NCBI GenBank assembly: GCA_020465985.1 | Contig: JAANYP010003718.1 | Location: 496,001-560,000, forward strand | Direction: 5' to 3' | DNA: 64,000 bases | DNA from: Centrapalus pauciflorus | Lineage: Eukaryota; Streptophyta; Magnoliopsida; Asterales; Asteraceae | Shown: positions 1-11,429 of the stretch, piece after piece | Position numbering within the stretch: position 1 is the stretch's first letter | Layout of the letters: each line of letters opens with the position of its first letter | Notes under the pieces: generated by a model | Told to the model about the DNA's origin: nothing | The model's input: only the letters and a program-made list of their open reading frames with translations | Databases searched by the model: none | Translations under genes and position numbers: made by a program

Positions 1-134
1 CTTGAATACATCCTTTAAAGCGATGGGTTTGTTGGCTTCACTTCTTTTTAAACCGCTTAAAAGAATGATTGAAGTTAAATTCTTCTTCGTTTATTCTTGC
101 ATGTATCATCAAGGCTTAATTTTGTCATTAACAG

Positions 135-399
135 ATATTTCCGCCATGCATCTGGTGAAATGTTTGTTATATCCAAGGCTTTGGCTAGATTTGTTTCGAT
201 AAACAGGTTCCTCACACCCTGCTACTGTATCTTAAAGCTTAAACCATTGCCAAACAATTAACCTGACCTTGGTTTTTTCTTGGGAGCTGGCAGATCCGTT
301 CTACGGACATATGCATTTGATGATGTCAGTACTGGATCCTGGTTCATTGGTCTTGATGTCAAACATATTGATGACAAAAAGTTTTGCTGTGCATCTTGG

Positions 400-447
<48 letters not shown>

Positions 448-686
448 TGACACACACAATTGGATAGATGCACTTTTGCGCATGGGTGGTTGGAGGGGGG
501 CTTGGGGGGGCATACAAGTCAGGCTTGAACACTCACACAAGAGGTAATACACTACATGTTAGATGAAATGATGGAAAAAAACCCGAAAAAGAGAGTTTTG
601 TGATGAATGTTGGAAGAAAATGGTGTTGGGACTTGGGAGTCTAACATGGTAGATGTGTTGCAGGAGGTATCTGTGCAGGTGCATAA
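135..686 (+). CDS. GT31 beta-1,3-galactosyltransferase, C-terminal exons (partial gene)
   Basis: Three exons can be joined in one frame: 135-206, 294-406 and 664-686 (stop TAA 684-686). All introns are GT-AG. The first exon reads YFRHASGEMFVISKALA and ends in FVSINR. The second reads SVLRTYAFDDVSTGSWFIG, then a DVKHIDDKKF stretch. The last completes CCASWSTGGICAGA. The ED/DD-V-S-x-GSW block is typical of plant GT31 galactosyltransferases (B3GALT family). The short Cys-rich tail ending ICAG fits best the hydroxyproline O-galactosyltransferase (HPGT) group, Golgi type II membrane enzymes that add the first galactose to arabinogalactan proteins; that subclass is recalled, not computed. The 5' exons lie outside the window, and 1-134 reads as intron. 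The 3'UTR probably runs to about 1040, where AATAAA occurs at 1021-1026. The donor at 407 opens directly into a (CT)n microsatellite. Confidence 0.85.
407..459. repeat. (CT)n(CA)n microsatellite in last GT31 intron
   Basis: The intron begins GTCTCT and continues as about 12 CT units followed by about 8 CA units, with one interruption. The donor itself is part of the repeat. If the intron is retained, the frame reads Leu-Ser then His-Thr repeats and stops at TGA 448-450. Confidence 0.9.
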
Positions 687-1993
687 GTTGGTGTATCTAA
701 TTAAACAGTCAGAAGAACATAACAAGTAAGATTGCTTTGACATGTACACAACAGAGTGAGGTATCTGATGCTTAGGAAAGTTGACTGGCAGCCAGATTTT
801 CATGGATTTGGTTTAAACTTTAAAGGAGCATTTGTTATGTGCTGGAGGGTCGAGGGAAACCATTTTCTTGAACCTGACCGAAAACATTGATTCTTTTGCT
901 ATGACATACATACATATAAAAGTTGGTTACCATAGTGGTTATAGGAGTATTCTTACACTGTTGTTTAGGCCTCAGCGAAGTATGCTTTCGGTTTTTGTTT
1001 GATGAAGATTGCGCATACATAATAAATATGTCATTGTTATTCAAATCTGTGAAATCAGTTTCAGAATGTCAAGATGGAGAATGACGCAGTAAACAAATGA
1101 AACCAGATTGTTTTTGTTTTGAAATGATGATTTGACAATGGCATTATTATAATCTTATAAGACGAAATGCTTGGTTATACCTGTGTTAAAGAGGCATAAC
1201 AAAACAGGGGACAGTTTAATGTAATGAATTTAGGGGTGTGTTATGTGACAAAAAATGGGCCGAACAGCAAACATGTAGGGAATTGAATGTAAGTCCTTGT
1301 TTGGTACAATTCTGAGTTTATTCCGGTTTTGTTCTTGTTTTTATTGGCATCATACCGAAACCAAATTACTAGTAAAATTGGTCCTGTATAGTCATGGTTT
1401 GTTTCCGGTACACCCCAATGGTTTTTTTATATCGACATGAGTTGAGTTCCGAACGTCCTAAATAATAACCGGTTTATGTAAAGACCATTCGACTTGAAAC
1501 TCTATACACACCAAATAGGCTTTGGAATTCTTTGTACACAGCGTACTAAATAATTATGTCATATCAATTGCATTTTTTTTTCCTAAAATAAACTACTATT
1601 TATGGAAGATTTTCTTTCATGCGAACCATTTCCCTATTATACCTTTTCATTTGTATTTTAAACCTAGCTAGGTTGTTCTAAATATGCTCAAACCAAGTAA
1701 CTTGTCATCCGACTAACTGGTTTTTGTTATTAGATTCCTTTTATCGTTTTAAAACTGTAAAACCGATAAATTTAGCTAAATTGCTACCAAATCAAACTCG
1801 AAACAATATTCTTGATTTAATGTTTAGTTATGATGAAAAATTACTTTTTGGTCTTGTTAATCAAGCTTGAATCACTAGCTCAAACATACTTTTTTTAATC
1901 AGATTTAAATCGATGTTAAATCATCACGAAACTAATATTATAAGGTCTGATTTATTGTTTCTATCATGACTAGTAGAGTTATGATCTTGTTTG
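687..1993. other. 3'UTR and intergenic DNA
   Basis: 687 to about 1040 is the likely GT31 3'UTR. From 1040 to 1993 the sequence is AT-rich and unique in appearance, and I see no gene, RNA or clear repeat in it. Confidence 0.5.
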
Positions 1994-2116
1994 TAGGGAT
2001 GACAAAACACTCCGAATCCGATGAGAAAACCCGAAACCCAAACTTTTCGAGGATCTTATAGGGTACGAGTTCAGGGATGGGAGACCAATCCCTGCCCTGC
2101 CCCGTTGCCGTTCTTA
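1994..2116. mobile_element. small hAT-like MITE
   Basis: The left end TAGGGATGACAA pairs imperfectly with the right end (reverse complement TAAGAACGGCAA). The interior has the GGGTACGAG / CCCCGTTGCC style common at plant hAT ends. No convincing 8-bp target duplication is visible, so it is either old or the ends are slightly off. Confidence 0.45.
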
Positions 2117-2347
2117 CTTCAAATGTGGTATGTGTGTCCAATGAAGGTTCTTTCAATAGAATGTGTGATGAAAACATGTGGTTTTGTTTTGTTGAAATTA
2201 GCTGATTAATGTAGAACCAGATGAGTTATACTAATTAAGTGAAATAAAAATTGAAGAGAAAGGAGAAGATGTGGAATGAGAGGGATCAATTGTGTTTGAC
2301 AGAAAATGTAGTGATTTACCAGCAAGGGTATAATTGTGAAATTGTAA

Positions 2348-2349
<2 letters not shown>

Positions 2350-2393
<44 letters not shown>
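2350..2393. repeat. (CT)n(CA)n microsatellite
   Basis: A compound CT/CA tract of the same architecture as the one at 407-459. It is flanked by AT-rich DNA with no gene. Confidence 0.9.
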
Positions 2394-2949
2394 TTATGAA
2401 GTTATGAAGATGAAAAATAACATAGAAAAAAGGTTGAGTGTGGGGTGCAGAAGAGAAGACTAGTGTAGTGTGGTGGAATGGAGGCATTGGTGGGTCTTAA
2501 TTGATAGAGAAGCAACAACTATCACAGTTGCCAAATATGGAGATAATCCAACCAAGCTAAACAAACAATACATCAATTTTTTTTTAAAGTTATTAAGAAT
2601 GTGAATACATTTAGCTATCGTTTCCTGCTGGGACAGGTTACTGTATATGTGAAATGGGGTTTGAAGATGAACCATTGTTATGTTCACCCATGACACAGAT
2701 AAGGTTGGTGGCTATAGCCACATATTTTAAGCACTTCATTTTGAAGTAGTGCTGTTTGTTTCTTAAGACATTAGGTATGCGAAGACCTACTCATGTCTTC
2801 AATTTTGATTATTACATGTCAAATGTCTTCCTTGCATAAATGCTCAAAAAAATCTTATTATAAAAAACAAACGACACAAGCTTTAGCCACCACAAAATCA
2901 TCTTTTTTTTGAAATACATATACTACTACCTAACTGTACTACACTATCG

Positions 2950-2990
2950 TCTATGTCTCTGATTAGACTTGAACCTATAACCATTTGATT
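2950..2990 (-). mobile_element. possible SINE / tRNA-like B-box remnant
   Basis: On the minus strand the sequence reads GGTTCAAGTC, a good match to a Pol III B box. No A box or 3' tail can be placed, so this is at best a fragment. Confidence 0.25.
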
Positions 2991-3389
2991 GGAACAACAA
3001 AACCCTTTGGTTACGTGTGTTTTGTTTGTACATGTTACCTTCACTTTACTTGTAAAATGTTAATCCTGTTTTGTAATTTGGACTTATGGTCTCACGAAAT
3101 GATTGCTTGTAATTATTTATTGTTAACGTCACAATCTAACCACACATGCCTTTTCTTTTCCGAGAGCTTAATTAATTGGCTTTGGAATTGGGTACTCATT
3201 CCTTTGTTCTAGTATATAATCAAAGTACCACATATTTCACAAGGTATTAGAATTACTACTTCAAACAAATTTTTTTTTTTTCTTCTAAATTTCTTTACTT
3301 GATATTATATAAAAGGGTTAAAGCCGTACAAATGAAACATACTTTTCTCAATTTGCCTAAATGACTAATTAATTTTTTTTTGATCGGAT

Positions 3390-3590
3390 GGTAGTCGTAC
3401 TCCAAAATAACTTGTCGATATGGTACGTGTAACCGGTAAATATGTTGATATGACAGTTTTTGATGATTCAAATGACAACGTGACATGTTTTTAATGACAT
3501 GATGGTTACGTGGATTTACCATATCAACATGGTTAATTGTTACACGTACTATCTCGACTAGTTATTTTGGAGTACAACGTGAATTTACAT
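3390..3590. repeat. palindromic MITE-like inverted repeat
   Basis: ACTCCAAAATAACTTGTCGA near 3400 returns as an inverted copy near 3577 (reverse complement ACTCCAAAATAACTAGTCGA). The arms continue inward over about 55 bp through GGTACGTGTAAC and ATGTTGATATG. Superfamily and exact ends are not clear. Confidence 0.6.
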
Positions 3591-3926
3591 GGATTTTGAT
3601 CTATATAAATAATTTAGAATATCCGCATAAGCATATGGAACTTTTTCATACATTTAAAAACACAAATATAATATCATTACTGGTAGAAAATAACATTGAA
3701 GGACCAAAACGTAAAAACCATTAAAACATATAATTATTTTTCATAATAATTAATAAACCCTAATAAATAAATTGAAAGGAAATATATACATATAAAAAGG
3801 AGCGAGAATATTGCGGAGAGGCATGTATTGTTTAACATGAGGTCAACGAGACTAAACAATAGAGTTTATATCATCATCAAAGTATCGATCAACTGCTACA
3901 CCCATATTATATTATATTATATTATA

Positions 3927-4181
3927 GAGTAAATTACAGAAATGGTCCCTGTGGTTTACGTAAAACTTTCGATACGGTCCCTGTGGTTTCAATTTTGCAT
4001 AAATGGTCATTATTTTCACTGTTTACTTGCAAAAATGGTCCCTCTGCCATTAACTTTAACAATCAAATGGTTAAATCTTTTATAATGACTATTTTACCCT
4101 TTTGTTTGATAACATTTTGGTCCCTCAAGTTTGTAGTTCATTTTAATTTTGGTCCCTCAACTTAATTTTTTTATTTAACTC

Positions 4182-4245
<64 letters not shown>

Positions 4246-5954
4246 TTCACTTTTTACGTATTAATTTTTTTGTTTATTGAGTTTCCTATAATTTAATATA
4301 TTTTTTAATTTAAATTACAAAATTATTTATTTCTTTTATTATAAATAATTGTATCAAATTAGAATCGATTTTCTTTTTTAGCTTTTTCGAGTGAAAAATA
4401 CAAACATTTTATATTGTAGTTTTCCAAACCAAAAAAATTTGAACCTTAAACTTTTATTTGTTTTTACAAACGAAAAGAAGTTACTAACCATACATGTTTA
4501 AAGTTTTTTCATTTTAAAACGTAAAAAGCTACGAAGACCAATCCGTTTCTTTTTCTACACCAAAAAATTCAACTCGTTCCAAATTTTTTTTTTGGAAAAC
4601 GAAACTAAATACAAACAATTCTGTTATTAGTTTTTGTAAACGAAAAAACTACGAATAATTCTAATTTTCAGGTTTTCCAAACAAAAAAATCATTTTATTT
4701 TTCTAGTTTTTCGAATCAAACCATTACCTTTTATTTTTTTCTCCGAACGAAAAACTACGAACCATTACGTTTTAAAGTTTTTCAAAAAAAAAAAAAAGAA
4801 ATAGTGTGTAGTCTTTTGTTCAGAAAAACTAAAAAAATGGAATGATTTGTAGTTTTTTTCGATTGGAAAAAGTTAAAAACGTAATGCTTAGAATAACATA
4901 AAAATCGAACAAAAAAATAGATCCATTATGATTTGTTAGCTTTTTCAAACGTACAAAATACGATTTTTCAAAAAAATGAAATAGTCTATTTTTGTTTGAT
5001 TTTTATGTTATACTAATCATTAAGTTTTTAATTTTTTCCAATCATAAAAAACTACAAATTATTCCATTTTTTTAGTTTTTCCGAACAAAAAGGCTACACA
5101 CTACTTCATATTTTGGAAAAACTTTAAAACGTAATGGTTCGTAGTTTTTCGTTCGGAGAAAAAAATAAAAGGTAATGGTTTGGTTCGAAAAACTAGAAAA
5201 TAAAATGATTTTTTTGGAAATACTGAAAATCAGAATTATTCGTAGTTTTTTCGTTTGCAAAAACTAATAACAGAAATGTTTGTATTTATTTTTGTTTTCC
5301 AAAACAAAAAACTGGAATGGGTTGAATCTTTTGGTGCAGAAAAAAAAAATAAAAAACAGATTGGTTTTCGTACATTTTTACGTTTAGAAAATGAAAAAAC
5401 TTAAAACATGAATGTTTAGTAACTTTTTTCCGTTTGTAAAAACAAATAAAAGCTTAAGGTTCAAATTTATTTGGTTTGGAAAATTATAATATAAAATGTT
5501 TGTATTTTTTCATTCAAAAAAGCTAAAAAAACGAAATGGATTCTAATTTGATACTATTGTTTACAATAAAAGATATACATAAGTTTGAAATTTAAATTAA
5601 AAAATATATTAAAATATAGGAAACTTAATAAACAATAAATTAATATGTAAAGAGTTAAATTAATAATAAATAATAATAACAATAATAATAATAATAAAAG
5701 AGTTAAATAAAAAAATTTACTTGAGGGACCAAAACTAAAATGAACTACAAATTTGAGGGACCAAAATGTTATCATTGAAAAAGAGTAAAATGGTCATTAT
5801 AAAAGATTTAACCATTTGATTGTTAAAGTTAACGGCGGTGGGGCCATTTTGCAAGTAAACAGTGAAAATAAGGACCGTTTATGCAAAATTGATACCACAA
5901 GGATCATATCCAAAGTTTTATGCAAACCACAGGGACCATTTATGTAATTTACTC
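3927..5954. mobile_element. Mutator-like foldback element, 2028 bp
   Basis: The element starts GAGTAAATTACAG and ends in the inverted copy TGTAATTTACTC. It is flanked by a perfect 9-bp target duplication TATATTATA (3918-3926 and 5955-5963), the Mutator signature. The two ends both carry the 'ATGGTCCCTGTGG' subterminal block. By eye the whole element folds on itself around position 4940, with arms close to 1 kb and almost no spacer. No transposase reading frame exists. A (TTA)n tract sits at about 4184-4242 in the left arm with a shorter partner near 5660-5700. Confidence 0.9.
4184..4242. repeat. (TTA)n microsatellite inside the MULE
   Basis: About 19 ATT/TTA units. The mirrored arm at about 5660-5700 holds a shorter interrupted (TAA)n, so the array has expanded on one arm since the palindrome formed. 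Confidence 0.9.
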
Positions 5955-6480
5955 TATATTATATTATATATTTAAAAATAGTAAATATGTAAGTGAATGA
6001 ACATGAAACGTAACAACATGCCATACATAATAATTGTTTTTATTATAATATAATAGCAAATTATGTAATAATGGAATACGTAGGTACGCATTTATTAGTA
6101 TTTTAATTAATGTCATGACATGCGTAACTGAGATTTGGTATCAGTAGTTGCCTGCAGCCTAGATTGAAACCATATCATACTATTTACGTATCTATCTTAA
6201 TTCTTAAACAATTTGTATTATAACATTATGTATATATCAACATTAATTATGTATATATTAGAATAGAATGAGTAGATGATTCCATGATATATCAATACTG
6301 ATTGATTTCAAAAATGATAACATACCTAATATAAGGAAATCAAAAATGATGACGTACCTTATGGGTCGGGTCCTGTTGATAAGGAAATCCTACGTGAATT
6401 TAGAATCCAATGGCAGAAATCCAAATGGGGAAAGAAAGAAACCATTGCGAATAGAAGCCCAATGTATAAAAAGAGAAAGG

Positions 6481-7609
6481 GAAAACTGCGCAAAATAGCA
6501 ACTTACTGTACATAAAGTTTTTATTACAGCAACCTACCAAATAATTCGTTCAAAATAGCATCCTACCATCTTAACTTTTTTTATTAAAGCATTGAACTCT
6601 AAAAAAATTATTCCATAATAGCAACTGTTGATGACTGGGTGTGGTTGGGTGCTGACTAAGCATCCACGTAAGCTGCCATGTCAGCACCGGGTTTGCACAA
6701 AATAGCAACGTACTGCTTAAATAGCAACATATCATAAAATAGCAACGTACTCCTAAAATAGCAACATATCATAAAATAGCAATGTATTAATTTTATATAT
6801 TTTTTGTCTTAAATATTATACGAACAACGTCATTTTTTTATAGGAAAAATTAAAATTTTGATCGGTTGATCATTTTTCTCCGTTCAAAATAATTACAAAA
6901 CGAAATTTCCGTCGTTTTTTACATTCGAAAAAAATTGAAAACCAATATAATGCATCATTATTTTTTATATAAATGGTTCTTTTTTTTTTTTCGTTTGAAC
7001 AAATTAAAAATCATGATGGTTCATTGATATTTCCATTTAAAAAAGTTTAAAATTCTAATGGATAGTTGTTTTTTCCGTTTCAAAAAATTAAAATTACAAA
7101 TGACAAAATATTTCAGTTTTCTATATATTCGAATGGAAAAAAGAAAATAAATTGGTTTTATACTTCGAATGAAAAAAATGATGAACACATTGAATTTTTA
7201 ATTTTTTACCGACTGAAGAAAAATTTACGAACATTTTTTGGTTAATTAAATTTAAGTTTAAGATTATAAAAATATTTAGGATTAGAATATTTTCGGTTTT
7301 TGGTTAAAAATATATAAATTAATACATTGCTATTTTGTGATATCTTGCAATTTTAGGAGTACATTGTTATTTTACGCGTACGTTGCTATTTTGCGCAAAC
7401 ACGGTGCTGACATGGCAGCTTACGTGGATGCCTAGTCAGCACCCAACCACACCCAGTCATCAACGGTTGCTATTATGGAATGATTTTCTAGAGTTCAATG
7501 CTTTAATAAAAAAAGTTAAAATGGTAGGATGCTATTTTGGACGAAATTTTTGGTAGGTTGCTGTAATAAAAACTTTATGTACAGTAGGTTGCTATTTTGT
7601 GCAGTTTTC
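6481..7609. mobile_element. long-TIR foldback element, 1129 bp
   Basis: The left end GAAAACTGCGCAAAATAGCA matches the inverted right end (reverse complement GAAAACTGCACAAAATAGCA). The arms continue for about 260 bp with few mismatches, including the blocks GATGACTGGGTGTGGTTGGG and ACGTAAGCTGCCATGTCAGC. The middle is AT-rich with weaker symmetry. I did not find a target duplication, so superfamily (Mutator-like) is inferred from structure only. Confidence 0.75.
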
Positions 7610-8211
7610 ATATTCTTTTTCAAGGTACACACAGGCAAGACCATTAATTTCACTTTTCTTCTCTGATAGACAATTATTATTCACAAAACCCTAACTCATT
7701 TAAGTATCGGAATAGCTACGCAGAGCTCTCTAGCTAAGCCACTAACCTAAGATTTTCTTTGTATTGTAAATCAATCTCCAATTATCTTGTTGCATCACCG
7801 CGAACAAAAAAACAAAGAATTAAACTTTTATATACTTTACAAATATCTAGTTTATTGTTAAGTTTATTAGTTAGTAAGAAATAAAATTATGGTCACATTA
7901 AAAACACAAATATATAGATACAAAATTCAATTTGAGTTTTTAAATATGGAATATGAAAAGGGAAGAAAAGTAAAAAATTAGGGAGAAAAAGAGTAAAGCA
8001 GAAAAATGAATGAAATGAAAGGAGGAGGACTGGAGGAGAGGGCGGTTGTGATTAGTGAGTGATTACTCCCACCGGCGTTGCTCTCTTTTGTGTCGTCGGC
8101 TAAGAAACTTTGAAACTCCAAATCCAAATCATTACATTCTTAATTATTTAATTATTACAGTTCCTTCCTTCCTCTTCCACCATTCAGAATCAGAATGAGA
8201 GTGAGCAGCAG

Positions 8212-8217
8212 CACGTG
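8212..8217. promoter_or_regulatory. G-box CACGTG near receptor-kinase 5' end
   Basis: A CACGTG core lies about 1 kb upstream of the start codon, at the head of a CT-rich leader that includes (CT)n at 8280-8302. Whether it is in the promoter or in the transcribed leader depends on an unmapped start site. Confidence 0.35.
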
Positions 8218-8399
8218 CATCCTCCGCTCATCTCTCCAATCTCATTCATTTCTCCATACCCCCCAACCCTCTTTTTCTTTCTCTCTCTCTCTCTCTCTCT
8301 CTCCACCTCCACCTGCCTGCCTATTGTTACATTATTCATTTCTCTCTTTAATTCTTCATCACCGGTGACTGAGATCTGAAACTGGGTGCATGCGATGCG

Positions 8400-9170
8400 G
8401 TGAGTCCACTTATCCTTTCCTTTTCTATTTCCTTCCTTCCTTCCTTATTTCATTTTATTTTATTTTGTTTCTATCTATTTCCTTCAATTCCTTGTCCATT
8501 CTACATCTGAAAACACAACACCCACTCCCTTTTCAATTCCTTTTCCAAGTTCTGTACTTTTACTACATTCCTTAAGTTATAACTAAAGTTTCAATTTTTA
8601 ACATTTTCTACTTCATATCCATCCACTTTCTCTACGTCTGTCTTAACATTGGTTTATCTGGTAAATTAATTATTATTTATAACCCATCATGGTTTAACGA
8701 ACATATTTTTGTTTTTTAATTATTGAATTTCTCGTATTTCCGGCCTCTAGCCAAGCTTTATTCTTCATCAGGAAACTAGTCGAGCTATGTTCAACCTTAA
8801 TCCTAACATTGTTGAATTAAGCTTCACTCAGATTTGTTTCAAGTTGCATGTTGATTTATTAGGAAAAAAAAAAAAAGGGGTTGCTTTGTTTTCATGATGA
8901 TCGAAACAAAGCCACGGAACGGAAGTCAGTAAAGTACGGAAGAAGATGATGAAAAATGAAGGAAGGTCACCAATAATAGATTGCATTCATTACGTTTCTT
9001 GTTTGACTTCAACCTTCGCTCTCGTATAACTTAGCTGTACTCAATTTAATTACACCTTATATTCAACCTTCATCTCATAATTTTGGTACTAATTTATGAA
9101 CATCATTACTTCCACTCCACAGTACTAATCAATCCTTTATTTTATTTTCACCATCATCTTAACTATTTAG
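8400..9170 (+). other. probable 5'UTR intron of the receptor kinase
   Basis: A strong donor (GATGCG/GTGAGT) at 8400 and a pyrimidine-rich acceptor (AACTATTTAG/GTGAG) ending at 9170 would join a CT-rich leader to the short leader before the ATG at 9216. The DNA between is T-rich and non-coding, as expected for a leader intron. Confidence 0.55.
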
Positions 9171-9215
9171 GTGAGCAGAAAGGTTTTGTTCCTTTTGGGA
9201 AAATCAATATAGAAG

Positions 9216-11212
9216 ATGATGAACAACGTTTACATGTTTCTCTTCTCTTCAGTTTTCTTGTTTGGGACAATTCTATCTTTAGTTACCGGAGAGCCCATTG
9301 AAGATAAGCAGATTTTAATCAATTTCATTCAAAGCATTTCACATAGCCGTGCAATCAATTGGGATATGGGTTCTTCGGCTTGTGTTAACTGGACAGGGAT
9401 AACTTGTAATCATGATGCTTCAAGAATCATTGCCCTTCGTCTACCGGCTTTTACTCTTCATGGTCCTATTCCTCCAAATACTCTTAGCCAATTATCGCAT
9501 CTTCAGATCTTGAGTTTAAGATCCAATGGTTTGACAGGTCCTTTCCCATCCGATTTCTTCAACCTTAATAACTTGACAGCCCTTTATCTTCAATCAAACG
9601 GGTTCTACGGTCCGTTGCCTTTAAATTTCTCTAACTGGAACAATCTATCGATACTTGATCTTTCCAACAATCTTTTCAATGGAAGTATTTCTCCTTCAAT
9701 ATCGAGTTTGAGTCATCTCACCGCCTTAAACCTCGCCAACAACTCCTTTTCTGGTCAAATTCCGAATCTTAGCATCCCGAGTTTGCAAGTTGTTGATTTG
9801 TCAAACAATAATCTCACTGGACCCGTGCCTCAGTCTCTTGAAAGATTCCCCACCTCGGCTTTTGTGGGAAATCATATTTCTCCTTTGGGTTCAATGCCAC
9901 CGGTTGTTTCTCCGACCATCCAACCAGTGAAGAAATCCTCAAAGCTTGGAGAACCTGCAATTCTTGGAATTGCAATTGGTGGCTGTGCGTTAGCATTTGT
10001 AGTGGTCGCGTTGATGATGATTCTGAGGTATTCGAAAGGTGAAAAGGAGGTTTCAGGAAGACCAAAGAAAGAAGAAAAGGAAACAAAACTGCGATCCGGA
10101 AGCCAAAATGTGAATGGGAACGGAAGCCTAGTGTTCTTCGAAGGCAGTAGGCTTGCGTTTGATCTGGAGGATCTGTTTAGAGCTTCAGCGGAGGTGCTTG
10201 GTAAAGGTACATTTGGTACAACTTATAAAGCAGCGTTGGAGGATGCAAGCACTGTGGTGGTCAAGAGATTGAAGGAAGTGGGTGCAGCAAAGAGAGATTT
10301 CGAGCTCCAAATGGAGCTTGTTGGAAATATTCGGCATGAGAATGTTGTTCCTCTGAGGGCATATTACTACTCAAAGGATGAAAAGTTGATGGTGTATGAC
10401 TATTACGATCAAGGGAGTGTTTCGTCCATGTTACACGGTATGTTGGCTGGTTTCGATCCGTTTTCTTATCGTTTTTTTTTTTTTAAAAACTTTATTCCGA
10501 GATGTTTAAATATTAGCAATAAAATGTAAGTGAAGTCCGGTTGGATATATAATTTACACTTACAGGGAAAAGAGGCGAGGATCGGAGTCGGTTGGATTGG
10601 GATACGAGGTTGCAAATAGCAATAGGAGCTGCACGTGGGGTGGCGTATATCCACACACAAACAGGGGGGAAGCTTGTTCATGGGAACATCAAAGCCTCCA
10701 ACATCTTCCTAAACTCTCAGAATTACGGCTGTGTTAGCGATCTCGGCCTGGCAACGGTGATGACTCCGTTGGCACCACCCGTGATGCGTATTGGTGGCTA
10801 CCGAGCACCAGAAGTATCAGACACCCGAAAAGTGTACCAAGCATCAGATGTGTACTCATTTGGAGTAGTGGTGCTTGAGCTTCTTACAGGGAAATCGGCA
10901 ACTCATGCGACTGGAGGAGAGGAGGTGGTGCATTTGGTGAGATGGGTTAATTCGGTTGTCCGGGAAGAGTGGACGGCGGAGGTGTTTGACACGGAGTTGT
11001 TGAGATACCCCAACATAGAAGAGGAGATGGTGGAAATGCTGCAGATAGGGATGCAATGTGTGGCTAAGTCCCCGGAACAGAGGCCGAAGATGGCGGAGGT
11101 AGTGAAACTGGTGGAGGATGTTCGGAGGACAGGTGCATCGACTCCGGCGACGGATGTGACGTCGTCTCCGGTGGTAGCGCAACAGATAGGATCATCAGTA
11201 ATTGCAATGTAA
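9216..11212 (+). CDS. LRR receptor-like kinase, atypical (probable inactive kinase)
   Basis: Two exons, 9216-10437 and 10566-11212, joined across a 128-bp GT-AG intron, give a 622-residue protein. Order of parts: signal peptide (about 1-25), LRRNT-type segment with W-x-G-I-T-C (about 28-65), about five leucine-rich repeats (70-205), a juxtamembrane stretch, one membrane helix (about 248-271), a basic linker, and a kinase domain (about 322-600). The glycine loop GKGTFG (329-334) and VAIK-type lysine (VVVKR, Lys350) are kept. The catalytic HRD is HGN (446-448) and DFG is DLG (466-468), so phosphotransfer is doubtful. This pattern and the GSVSSMLHGKRGED segment match the Arabidopsis 'probable inactive receptor kinase' group around At4g23740. 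Such proteins act at the plasma membrane, often as co-receptors or scaffolds; the ligand is unknown. The start is the first ATG ahead of the signal peptide (MM). Confidence 0.95.
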
Positions 11213-11321
11213 GAAAGATATTCGTGAAAACATTTAAAAGTGCATGTGATTGTGATGTAAACTCAGAGAGAGAGAGAGAGGTTAATGGATTTTGGTAACT
11301 GAAATTATTTTGTCAGTGACT
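11213..11321 (+). other. receptor-kinase 3'UTR with (GA)n
   Basis: The region directly after the stop holds a short GA tract at about 11262-11280. No polyadenylation signal of AATAAA type occurs before the MITE that follows. Confidence 0.5.
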
Positions 11322-11420
11322 CAGGTCGTTATTGTTTACCTTTTAATAAAATCATTAAGAAGTCATTTTACCTTCAAATGACTTCTTAATTATTCCATTA
11401 ATAAATAAACAAATAACCAC
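11322..11420. mobile_element. ~100-bp Tourist-like MITE
   Basis: A near-palindrome: AAGAAGTCATTTTACC faces its inverted copy AATGACTTCTTAAT, with ends GTCGTTATTGTTTACC and (inverted) GTGGTTATTTGTTTATT. Related copies lie at about 37665-37757, 57506-57597 and 58524-58615. It contains TTTAATAAAATC about 130 bases past the receptor-kinase stop codon. Confidence 0.6.
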
Positions 11421-11429
11421 TCGTTCTTT

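Noticed and set aside
10592..10630. Separate short kinase gene starting at the Met at 10592
   Set aside because: The upstream frame splices to 10566 with correct phase and completes the kinase domain, so this is exon 2 of the receptor kinase.
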